DNA from: Actinomycetota bacterium
Lineage (GTDB): Bacteria; Actinomycetota; Thermoleophilia; Solirubrobacterales; Solirubrobacteraceae
Assembly (NCBI GenBank): GCA_019348575.1
Contig: JAHWJE010000161.1
Span: forward strand, 1-5,041
DNA length: 5,041 nt
Direction of reading: 5' to 3'
Every line of letters starts with the position of its first letter. The stretch's first letter is position 1. This document shows positions 1-5,041 of this stretch, in pieces. The notes beneath the pieces are model-generated. The model worked only from the letters and a program-made list of their open reading frames with translations, was not told the origin of the DNA and did not search any database. The translations under genes were made by a program, and so were the position numbers.

Positions 1-2
1 TG

Positions 3-686
3 CCTGCTCTCGAGCGCCGCACGTTCGCCGAGCGCGATCTCGCGGCGTCGGGCGGGCGGTCGGACCTTCTGAGCGCGGCCGAGGGGAACGTAGCGATCAG
101 CCCTCGCAGCGGCGCGGCGGCCAACGGGTACATCGCGCTGGCGCGGGTGGGCACGTTCATGGGCTCGAGCGCCACGCTCGAAGGCGCCGCCGTGGTCGCC
201 ACGGGCGCAGTGCGCGACCCGGAGCGCCCGCACGTGAGCGACCCGGTCGTGGCCTACGGCCGCGACGGGCGGCTCCGGATGGTGTTTCTGGGGTACGAGA
301 TCGACGTGGCGGGCCTGGAGAAGGTCCCCGGCATCGAGCGGATCAACATCAAGCCGCAGGTCGACAAGTGGGTCTTCCCGGACGGCCACGCGATCCTCCT
401 GCTGTCCGAGGGCCGCCTGCTGAACCTCGGCAACGCGACCGGCCACCCGTCGTTCGTGATGTCCAACTCGTTCACGAACCAGACGCTCGCGCAGATCGAG
501 CTGTGGACGAACAACGACGCGTACGACAAGCAGGTCTACGTGCTGTCCAAGGAGCTCGACGAGAAGGTCGCGCGCCTGCACCTCGCGGCCGTCGGCGCGA
601 AGCTGACGGTCATGACCCAGGAGCAGGCCGACTACATCGGCCGCCCGGTCGAGGGCCCGTACAAGAGCAACGAGTACCGGTATTGA
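3..686 (+). CDS. ahcY: Adenosylhomocysteinase C-terminal third fused in frame to an unrelated N-terminal segment (5' partial, chimeric)
   Basis: The frame is open from the window edge to TGA 684-686. From codon GAG at 297 onward (129 codons) it is unmistakably the C-terminal part of S-adenosylhomocysteine hydrolase, the NAD-dependent cytosolic enzyme that splits SAH into adenosine and homocysteine. Visible landmarks are [42 protein letters not shown] (the family's conserved His lies in GHPS) and the C-terminal tail [11 protein letters not shown], whose Lys and Tyr reach the NAD of the neighbouring subunit in canonical SAHH. The roughly 300 residues that should precede this are absent in every frame: substrate domain, catalytic Lys/Asp region and GxGxxG NAD fold. 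Instead, codons 3-296 encode AEGNVAISP and [20 protein letters not shown]. These resemble secreted beta-propeller/BNR sialidase-like proteins, which is a weak family guess. As it stands the product could not be an active SAHH. Internal ATGs at 147 and 159 are possible but have no convincing ribosome binding site, and starting there does not restore the enzyme. A chimeric assembly or a recombination product is the likeliest explanation. Confidence 0.8.
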   Translation, partial: PALERRTFAERDLAASGGRSDLLSAAEGNVAISPRSGAAANGYIALARVGTFMGSSATLEGAAVVATGAVRDPERPHVSDPVVAYGRDGRLRMVFLGYEIDVAGLEKVPGIERINIKPQVDKWVFPDGHAILLLSEGRLLNLGNATGHPSFVMSNSFTNQTLAQIELWTNNDAYDKQVYVLSKELDEKVARLHLAAVGAKLTVMTQEQADYIGRPVEGPYKSNEYRY

Positions 687-1927
687 GCACCATTGCGGAC
701 CTGTCCCTCGGCGAGCAGGGGCAGGTCCGCATCGCATGGGCGGACGGGCAGATGCCCGTCCTGCGCTCGATCCGCGAGCGCTTCGAGCGCGAGCGGCCGC
801 TGGACGGAGTGCGGGTGGCGGCCTGCCTGCACGTCACGTCGGAGACGGCGAACCTCCTGCGCACCCTGATCGCCGGCGGCGCCCACGCCGAGCTCTGCGC
901 GTCGAACCCGCTCACGACGCAGGACGACGTGGCGGCCGCGCTGGTCGACCGCTTCGGGGTCGGCGTGCACGCTGTGCGCGGCGAGGACGCCGACTCCTAC
1001 GCGGCGCATGTCGTCGCGCTGGCGGCGCGGGCGCCGCACGTGACGCTCGACGACGGCGCGGACCTCCTGTCGGTCCTGCACGCGGGCGATCCGGCGTGGC
1101 GCGCGTCGCTGCTCGGCGGCACCGAGGAGACGACGACCGGGCTCGTGCGCCTGCGCGCGCTCGAGCACGACGGGCTGCTGCGCTGCCCGGTGCTGGCCGT
1201 CAACGAGTCGCTCGCCGAGCGGACCTTCAACGACCGCTACGGCACCGGTCAGTCGACGCTCGACGGCATCCTGCGCGCGACGAACATGCTGCTGGCCGGG
1301 CGGACGGTCGTCGTGGTCGGATACGGCTGGACGGGCAAGGGCGTCGCGTTGCGCGCCAAGGGCGCCGGTGCGTCGGTGATCGTCTGCGAGGTGGACCCGA
1401 TGCGCGCGCTGGAGGCGCGGATGGACGGCTGCGAGGTCATGCCGGCATTGGACGCGGCCGAGCGCGGCGACGTCTTCATCACCGTGACGGGCGGGCGCGA
1501 CGTGCTCGCCCGCGAGCACTTCGAGCGCATGAAGGACGGCGCGATGCTCGCCAACGCCGGCCACTTCGACGTCGAGATCGCGGTCGACCAGCTCGCCGAG
1601 CTGGCCGACACGCGTCGCCAGGTGCTGCCGCTCGTCGAGCAGTTCGAGCTCGGCCCGCGGCGGCTGAACCTGCTCGCGCAGGGCCGCGTCGTGAACCTCG
1701 CCGCGGCGGAGGGCCATCCGGCGGCGGTGATGGACATGTCCTTCGCAAACCAGGCGCTCTGCGTCGAGCACCTCGCCCGCGACGGCGCCTCGCTCGAGCA
1801 CCGCGTGCTGCCCGTGCCGCCGCAGATCGACCGCGAGGTCGCGCGCCTGAAGCTCGCCGCGCTCGGGGTGCGGATCGACGAGCTGACGGTCGCGCAGCGC
1901 GAGTACCTCACGAGCTGGCGCAGCTGA
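683..1927 (+). CDS. ahcY: Divergent adenosylhomocysteinase paralogue (Thermotoga/archaeal subtype) with altered catalytic residues
   Basis: Complete 414-residue SAHH-family protein; the symbol is assigned by family only. The TTG start at 683 overlaps the previous stop (TTGA) and keeps the conserved N-terminus [23 protein letters not shown]; the next in-frame ATG (752) would delete it. No Shine-Dalgarno is visible, so translational coupling is likely. Residues 1-165 form the substrate domain: CLHVT with His50, LDDGAD with Asp123/124, and TEETTT with Glu149. The NAD-binding fold has GYGWTGKG at 213-220 and CEVDP. His294 (NAGHFDVEI) and His345 (EGHPAAVM) match the two conserved histidines. The tail ends in YLTSWRS without the canonical KxxxYRY, as in the Thermotoga maritima type. 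Odd: the stretch [15 protein letters not shown] (173-187) aligns with VNDSVTKSKFDNLYG of human AHCY, giving Glu179 for Lys186, Asn183 for Asp190 and Asp184 for Asn191. These residues act in catalysis and adenosine binding, so the protein may be a pseudoenzyme, a regulator of the neighbouring SAHH, or act on another nucleoside-homocysteine. The family call is secure; the activity is not. Confidence 0.92.
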   Translation: MSTIADLSLGEQGQVRIAWADGQMPVLRSIRERFERERPLDGVRVAACLHVTSETANLLRTLIAGGAHAELCASNPLTTQDDVAAALVDRFGVGVHAVRGEDADSYAAHVVALAARAPHVTLDDGADLLSVLHAGDPAWRASLLGGTEETTTGLVRLRALEHDGLLRCPVLAVNESLAERTFNDRYGTGQSTLDGILRATNMLLAGRTVVVVGYGWTGKGVALRAKGAGASVIVCEVDPMRALEARMDGCEVMPALDAAERGDVFITVTGGRDVLAREHFERMKDGAMLANAGHFDVEIAVDQLAELADTRRQVLPLVEQFELGPRRLNLLAQGRVVNLAAAEGHPAAVMDMSFANQALCVEHLARDGASLEHRVLPVPPQIDREVARLKLAALGVRIDELTVAQREYLTSWRS

Positions 1928-1946
1928 GGCGCGCAGCCGCCGCCGC

Positions 1947-1961
1947 TTCGGCGTCGCCGAA
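1947..1961. terminator. 15-base palindrome after the second SAHH gene (possible hairpin terminator or operator)
   Basis: TTCGGCG, a central T, then CGCCGAA: perfect 7-base arms around one centre base, starting 19 bases after the stop of the second SAHH gene. As RNA it can fold as a 6-bp stem with a 3-base loop, or 5 bp with a 5-base loop. It is embedded in further complementary GC runs (GCCGCC at 1936-1941 and GGCGGC at 1965-1970). No T-run follows, so an intrinsic terminator of classical form is not shown. A protein-binding dyad is equally possible. Confidence 0.4.
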
Positions 1962-1991
1962 CGTGGCGGCACGCCGTTGTGAGTCCTTCCC

Positions 1992-2008
1992 GGCGGGTAC
2001 GTCCCGCC
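1992..2008 (+). promoter_or_regulatory. Hairpin immediately before the uridylyltransferase start codon
   Basis: GGCGGG (1992-1997), loop TACGT, CCCGCC (2003-2008): a perfect 6-bp all-GC stem ending one base before ATG 2010. It occupies the place where a ribosome binding site would sit, and no purine-rich Shine-Dalgarno is seen between it and the ATG. In the mRNA it could hinder initiation. It could instead be chance in GC-rich DNA, or lie upstream of a transcript start that makes the mRNA nearly leaderless. Confidence 0.4.
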
Positions 2009-2009
2009 C

Positions 2010-3398
2010 ATGGACCACCTCAACGCCGCGCTGGAGAAGATGCGCACCGACGGCGTCGCCGACGTGGCCGTCAAGACCTTCGCGCACTACTACCGCCGGC
2101 TGCAGGCGGGGGAGCAGGGCGTGCTCGCGGAGTCCGAGATCGAGCCGGTCGCCGAGCTGCCCGACGCCGACGAGCTGCCCGAGGACGAGGAGGGCGCGCG
2201 CGAGGCGCTCGCCCGGACGGTCGTCATCAAGCTCAACGGCGGCCTCGGGACGAGCATGGGGATGACCGGCCCCAAGTCGCTGCTCGAGGTCAAGGACGGG
2301 CTGACGTTCCTGGACATCAGCGTGCGCCAGATCCTGCACCTGCGCAAGCGGATGGACGCCGCGCTGCCGCTCGTGCTGATGAACTCGTTCGCGACGCGCG
2401 ACGCGTCCCTGGCGGCGCTCGAGCCCTACGGCGACCTGCCTGTCGCGGGCGTCGCCGCCGACTTCCTGCAGAGCAAGGTCCCGAAGCTCACGGCGGACGA
2501 TCTGAGCCCGGTGTCGTGGCCGGACGACCCGAGCCTCGAGTGGGCGCCGCCGGGGCACGGCGATCTCTACCCCTCGCTGCTGAGCTCCGGCATGCTCGAC
2601 GCGCTGCTCGACGCCGGCTACCGCTACGCCTTCGTCGCGAACGTCGACAACCTCGGCGCCGTCATGGCGCCGCGCATCCTGGCCTGGTTCGCGCGCGAGC
2701 AGATCCCCTTCCTCATGGAGGTTGCCGATCGCACGGCCGCCGACCGCAAGGGCGGCCACTTGGCGCGGCGCCCCGGCGGCGGCCTGGTCCTGCGCGAGAT
2801 CGCCCAGACGCCCGACGAGGACGCCGACGCCTTCCAGGACACGACCCGTCATCGGTTCTTCAACACGAACACCCTCTGGATCGACCTGCACGCCCTGCGC
2901 GACGTGCTCGCCGAGCGCGACGGCGTACTCGGGCTGCCGATGATCGTCAACCGCAAGACCGTCAATCCCGGCGACTCCTCCTCGACGCCGGTCATCCAGC
3001 TCGAGACGGCGATGGGCGCCGCGATCGACGTGTTCGACGGCGCGCGCGCGATCCGCGTGCCGCGCGAGCGCTTCGCACCGGTCAAGACAACCGACGACCT
3101 GCTCGCGCTGCGCTCCGACGCCTACGTCCTGCACGACGACGCCACCGTCACGGTCGCGCCGCAGCGCGACGGCGCGGGAGCGCCGCTCGTCGAGCTGGAC
3201 GCGCGCTACTTCAAGCTCGTGCGCGACTTCGAGGCGCGCTTCGCCGCCGGCCCGCCGTCGCTCGTGCAGGCCGAGCGGCTCACCGTTCGCGGCGACGTCT
3301 GCTTCGGCGCGGACGTCGTCGTGCGCGGCGCGGTGACCGTCGAGCACGACGGCGATGGTCAGCGCCGGATCGAGGATGGGACGCTGCTCGAAGCCTGA
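2010..3398 (+). CDS. UTP--glucose-1-phosphate uridylyltransferase, eukaryote-type (UDPGP family)
   Basis: A 462-residue cytoplasmic enzyme that makes UDP-glucose and pyrophosphate from UTP and glucose-1-phosphate, feeding cell-wall, glycogen/trehalose and glycoconjugate synthesis. The nucleotide-binding loop KLNGGLGTSMGMTGPKS (74-90) is the hallmark of the UDPGP family. It differs from the GalU family usual in bacteria and from UDP-GlcNAc pyrophosphorylases (LxGGxGTRLG). Further matches are PGHGDLYPSLL (181-191, uracil/sugar region), NVDNLGA (211-217, metal-binding Asp), FNTNTLWI (284-291), STPVIQLETAMGAAI (325-339) and RERFAPVKTT (352-361, conserved Lys). Residues from about 425 have the alternating V/G pattern of the C-terminal beta-helix. 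Length is normal for the family. ATG 2010 is the only usable upstream start because TGA at 1980-1982 closes the frame. ATG 2040 has GGAG only 3 bases upstream and would remove the conserved LNAALEKM stretch. The gene stands alone between two gaps of about 83 bases, so it need not belong to the SAHH operon. It has no visible Shine-Dalgarno. Confidence 0.95.
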   Translation: MDHLNAALEKMRTDGVADVAVKTFAHYYRRLQAGEQGVLAESEIEPVAELPDADELPEDEEGAREALARTVVIKLNGGLGTSMGMTGPKSLLEVKDGLTFLDISVRQILHLRKRMDAALPLVLMNSFATRDASLAALEPYGDLPVAGVAADFLQSKVPKLTADDLSPVSWPDDPSLEWAPPGHGDLYPSLLSSGMLDALLDAGYRYAFVANVDNLGAVMAPRILAWFAREQIPFLMEVADRTAADRKGGHLARRPGGGLVLREIAQTPDEDADAFQDTTRHRFFNTNTLWIDLHALRDVLAERDGVLGLPMIVNRKTVNPGDSSSTPVIQLETAMGAAIDVFDGARAIRVPRERFAPVKTTDDLLALRSDAYVLHDDATVTVAPQRDGAGAPLVELDARYFKLVRDFEARFAAGPPSLVQAERLTVRGDVCFGADVVVRGAVTVEHDGDGQRRIEDGTLLEA

Positions 3399-3412
3399 GC
3401 CCCGGCGCGCAC

Positions 3413-3432
3413 TACACCTACGAACAGGTGTA
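3413..3432. promoter_or_regulatory. 7+7 inverted repeat ahead of the thiol-redox genes (candidate operator)
   Basis: TACACCT (3413-3419), six-base spacer, AGGTGTA (3426-3432): a perfect 20-base dyad lying 14 bases after the uridylyltransferase stop and 49 bases before the lipoprotein start. It is clearly less GC-rich than its surroundings, which argues for a maintained site. Its size and symmetry fit a dimeric repressor of the TetR/ArsR kind. As RNA it could also form a 7-bp hairpin ending the upstream gene. No regulator gene lies in the window, so its ligand cannot be named. Confidence 0.45.
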
Positions 3433-3472
3433 CCGCGCAACCTGCCCGCCGCCCGGCGCGATTCGGCATGCT

Positions 3473-3476
3473 GGAG
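3473..3476 (+). promoter_or_regulatory. Ribosome binding site of the thioredoxin-like lipoprotein
   Basis: GGAG lies five bases before GTG 3482. This is the only well-placed Shine-Dalgarno among the genes here, and it selects the GTG that begins a proper lipoprotein signal peptide. The frame is open far upstream, so this site together with the signal peptide decides the start. Confidence 0.7.
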
Positions 3477-3481
3477 CCACC

Positions 3482-4078
3482 GTGCGAACTGCCCCGCTCT
3501 CGCTGCTCGCCACCGCCACGCTCGCCGCCGCCCTCGTCGCGTGCGGTGATGCCGAGCGCATGCAGCAGCCGGCGATGGCCGACACCGCGCCCGCGAAGGC
3601 CGCTGCCGTGACGGCCACGGTCACGACCGCGGCGCAGTCCGCGCTCGAGCGCAACGCGGCCCAGGCGAACCAGCTCGTCGGCGAGGGCGCCGACGACCTG
3701 AAGGCGCGCCTGGCGTCGCTGAAGGGCCACCCGGTGGTCGTCAACCAGTGGGCCTCGTGGTGCGGCCCGTGTCGCTACGAGTTCCCGTTCTTCGCCGCCG
3801 CCGTACAGCGGCACGGCGACGAGGTCGCCTTCGTCGGCGTCGACTACATGGACAGCCGCGACGCGGCACAGCGCTTCATCGACGAGCAGCCGCCGGGCTT
3901 TCCGAGCGTCTACGACGGCGACGGCAAGGCCGCGCGCGCGATCGGCGCCGGCCGGGTGATGCCGACGACGCTGTTCATCGGGCCCGACGGGCGCACCCGC
4001 CACAAGAAGCTCGGCGGCTACGCCAGGGCGTCTGAGCTCGAGGCCGACATCCGCCGCTACGCGCTGGGCCCGTCGTGA
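3482..4078 (+). CDS. TlpA/ResA-like thioredoxin-fold lipoprotein
   Basis: A 198-residue exported thiol-disulfide oxidoreductase. Residues 1-21 are a lipoprotein signal peptide: Arg2, a hydrophobic Leu/Ala stretch, and lipobox L-V-A-C with acylated Cys21. An Ala/Thr-rich flexible linker follows (about 24-60), then a thioredoxin fold from about 65. The active site is WCGPC at 93-97 (Cys94, Cys97), followed by RYEFPFF as in TlpA/ResA proteins. The cis-proline loop is VMPTTLFIGPDG with Pro161. The domain is anchored on the outer face of the membrane, where such proteins reduce the haem-binding cysteines of apocytochrome c or other exported disulfides. It overlaps the next gene by GTGA, and that product is the expected electron donor, so the two form a two-gene unit. 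Which target it reduces cannot be read from the sequence. No resB or ccsA is in view, although they may lie beyond the window. Confidence 0.9.
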   Translation: MRTAPLSLLATATLAAALVACGDAERMQQPAMADTAPAKAAAVTATVTTAAQSALERNAAQANQLVGEGADDLKARLASLKGHPVVVNQWASWCGPCRYEFPFFAAAVQRHGDEVAFVGVDYMDSRDAAQRFIDEQPPGFPSVYDGDGKAARAIGAGRVMPTTLFIGPDGRTRHKKLGGYARASELEADIRRYALGPS

Positions 4079-4827
4079 TCGCCGCGATCGAGACGGCCTC
4101 GGGCGTGGGGATCTTCATGGCGCTGGCCGCGGGCGTCGTGTCGTTTCTCAGCCCCTGCGTGCTGCCGCTCGTGCCCGGCTACCTGTCGGCCGTCTCCGGG
4201 GTCAAGCCGAACGAGATCGACACCGCGCCGCTGCGGCGCGTGCTCGTCCCCGCGCTGCTGTTCGTCGCGAGCTTCTCGGCGATCTTCATCGTCCTGGGCC
4301 TCGGCGCGACGAAGCTCGGCTCCTCGCTCAACGACCACCGCGAGACGCTCGAGCGCGTGTCGGCCGTCGTGATCGTCGCGCTGGGCGTCTTCTTCCTGGC
4401 GACGCCGCTCGTCGCCCGCCTCGGGCGCGAGTGGCGGATCGACGCGCTGATGGCGCGCGCCGGTCGTGGCGGCCCGCTCGTCGCCGGCGCCGCCTTTGCG
4501 ATCGCCTGGACGCCGTGCGTCGGCCCGACGCTCGGCGCGATCCTGACCGCCGCGTCGCTGTCGGAATCGACCGCGCGCGGCGCCTACCTGCTGGCCTGGT
4601 ACTCGGCGGGCCTCGCGATCCCGTTTCTGCTGACGGCGGTCGCGTTCAACCGCATGACGAGCGTCTTCGCCGCCGTCAAGCGTCACTACGCGGCGATCGT
4701 CGCCACCGGCGGCGCGATCCTCATCGTGATGGGCGTGCTGATCTGGACGGGCGAGCTGACGCAACTGAACATCGAGGCGCAGAAGCTGCTCAACAGCGTC
4801 GGGCTGGACTTCCTCTACGGCATCTAG
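4075..4827 (+). CDS. ccdA: CcdA-type cytochrome c biogenesis / thiol-disulfide transmembrane protein
   Basis: A 250-residue integral membrane protein of the CcdA/DsbD-transmembrane family. It passes electrons from cytoplasmic thioredoxin through a membrane-embedded cysteine pair to an outer thioredoxin-like partner. Six hydrophobic segments are visible at about 12-36, 57-77, 95-117, 134-160, 168-191 and 205-225. The family signatures are FLSPCVLPLVPGYLS (Cys28, end of helix 1) and WTPCVGPTLGAIL (Cys148, helix 4), the two redox cysteines in their symmetric Pro-Cys contexts. GTG 4075 overlaps the lipoprotein stop (GTGA), and no separate Shine-Dalgarno precedes it, so coupled translation is likely. 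ATG 4117 has a GGGG run six bases ahead but would leave almost nothing before helix 1, so the GTG is preferred. Length is normal for CcdA. The neighbouring lipoprotein is its natural partner. Confidence 0.93.
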   Translation: MIAAIETASGVGIFMALAAGVVSFLSPCVLPLVPGYLSAVSGVKPNEIDTAPLRRVLVPALLFVASFSAIFIVLGLGATKLGSSLNDHRETLERVSAVVIVALGVFFLATPLVARLGREWRIDALMARAGRGGPLVAGAAFAIAWTPCVGPTLGAILTAASLSESTARGAYLLAWYSAGLAIPFLLTAVAFNRMTSVFAAVKRHYAAIVATGGAILIVMGVLIWTGELTQLNIEAQKLLNSVGLDFLYGI

Positions 4828-5041
4828 CCGGCCCGACCCCGTCGAGCAGCGCCCGCCTGCTCGAAGTCCAGAAGCGCCCGCGCGGCGGGACCGGGGCCGA
4901 CGCCGCGCGCCCTCGAGCTCGCCGCGCACGTGGCCGCGCAGATGGGCGCCATGGGTGCCCGATCGAGCATGAGCAGCCCGCGCTACCAGGGGCGATAGCA
5001 CCGGCTGCTCGGCCGAGACGAGGCGTACCCCGCGCACCTCG
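4828..5041. other. Distal 214 bases without a supportable gene
   Basis: Apart from the hairpin at 4842-4864 there is a second imperfect one: GGGCGCC (4944-4950), ATG loop, GGTGCCC (4954-4960), with one G-U pair. Two short coding-like frames compete. On +, the ccdA frame stays open after its TAG up to TAG 4996-4998 and reads ALELAAHVAAQMGAM near 4909-4953. On -, a frame enters from the right edge as EVRGVRLVSAEQPVLSPL, and a different - frame runs from about 4982 down to a stop that overlaps the ccdA TAG. None is long or recognisable enough to call. The 3' end of a convergent gene with a frameshift, or plain intergenic DNA, are both possible. Confidence 0.4.
4842..4864 (+). terminator. Perfect 8-bp hairpin downstream of ccdA, candidate terminator
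   Basis: TCGAGCAG (4842-4849), loop CGCCCGC, CTGCTCGA (4857-4864), beginning 14 bases after the TAG of ccdA. Position and stem fit a transcription end for the lipoprotein-ccdA unit. No T-run follows, as is common in very GC-rich actinobacteria, so it may pause RNA polymerase or protect the 3' end rather than terminate by itself. If it is a terminator, any further cytochrome c maturation genes would not be co-transcribed from here. Confidence 0.5.

Noticed and set aside
1..290. Search for the missing SAHH NAD-binding domain in other frames upstream of the junction
   Set aside because: The three + frames were read; none contains GYGxxGKG, a TEIDP-like motif or GHFD, so a simple frameshift does not explain the truncation.
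368..682. N-terminal extension of the SAHH paralogue back to ATG 368
   Set aside because: The translation is an out-of-frame shadow of the upstream SAHH C-terminus; family similarity begins right after TTG 683.
632..2074. Long minus-strand open frame opposite the SAHH paralogue
   Set aside because: Arg/Ala/His-rich composition with no recognisable motifs; it mirrors the GC-rich codons of the + strand gene, which has clear family signatures.
736..2265. Long + strand open frame running through the SAHH paralogue into the uridylyltransferase gene
   Set aside because: Low-complexity Arg/Ala/Gly/Pro translation that crosses two well-supported genes in another frame; a shadow frame.
1908..3440. 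Minus-strand open frame of about 510 codons opposite the uridylyltransferase
   Set aside because: Low-complexity Arg/Val/Glu/Asp/Ala translation without domains; the + strand protein in this place is full-length and conserved throughout.
1979..3481. Extended open frame upstream of the lipoprotein start
   Set aside because: It overlaps the uridylyltransferase out of frame, is Arg/Pro/Ala-rich, and would bury the lipoprotein signal peptide deep inside a protein; GTG 3482 has a proper GGAG site.
4057..5037. Minus-strand open frame opposite ccdA
   Set aside because: Highly charged low-complexity product; the + strand shows six helices and both Pro-Cys motifs. Only its first ~20 codons look at all protein-like and are noted under the distal region.

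Overview
The window is very GC-rich, with G or C at most third codon positions, and all five recognisable genes lie on the + strand. The gene families are a Thermotoga/archaeal-type adenosylhomocysteinase, a eukaryote-type UTP-glucose-1-phosphate uridylyltransferase, and a thioredoxin-like lipoprotein paired with a CcdA-type membrane protein. Together with the base composition they suggest a high-GC actinobacterium, possibly of the Thermoleophilia (Solirubrobacter/Conexibacter-like). This placement is inference; no rRNA or other phylogenetic marker is present.

Left part (1-1927): a frame open from the window edge ends at 686 with a perfectly recognisable C-terminal third of a canonical S-adenosylhomocysteine hydrolase (SAHH). 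Its first ~98 codons are not SAHH; they look like a piece of an extracellular beta-propeller/sialidase-like protein. This is either an assembly or recombination chimera or an unusual fusion. It overlaps by 4 bases (TTGA) a second, complete SAHH-family gene of the Thermotoga/archaeal subtype. That paralogue keeps the NAD fold and both catalytic-region histidines, but has Glu, Asn and Asp where human AHCY has Lys186, Asp190 and Asn191. It is the most interesting object in the window.

Middle (1928-3398): an 82-base gap holding two GC-rich inverted repeats, one a 15-base palindrome and one a hairpin ending one base before the next start codon. It is followed by a full-length UTP-glucose-1-phosphate uridylyltransferase, which makes UDP-glucose.

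Right part (3399-5041): an 83-base gap with a 7+7 inverted repeat, then a two-gene thiol-redox unit with a GTGA overlap: a TlpA/ResA-like lipoprotein and a six-helix CcdA-like protein. CcdA would carry electrons from cytoplasmic thioredoxin across the membrane to the lipoprotein, probably for cytochrome c maturation or extracytoplasmic disulfide reduction. A perfect 8-bp hairpin sits 14 bases past the ccdA stop. The final ~210 bases contain no gene I can support.

No tRNA, rRNA, CRISPR array, insertion sequence or phage gene was seen. The best candidates for something undescribed are the catalytically altered SAHH paralogue directly coupled to a canonical SAHH, and the chimeric junction just before it.
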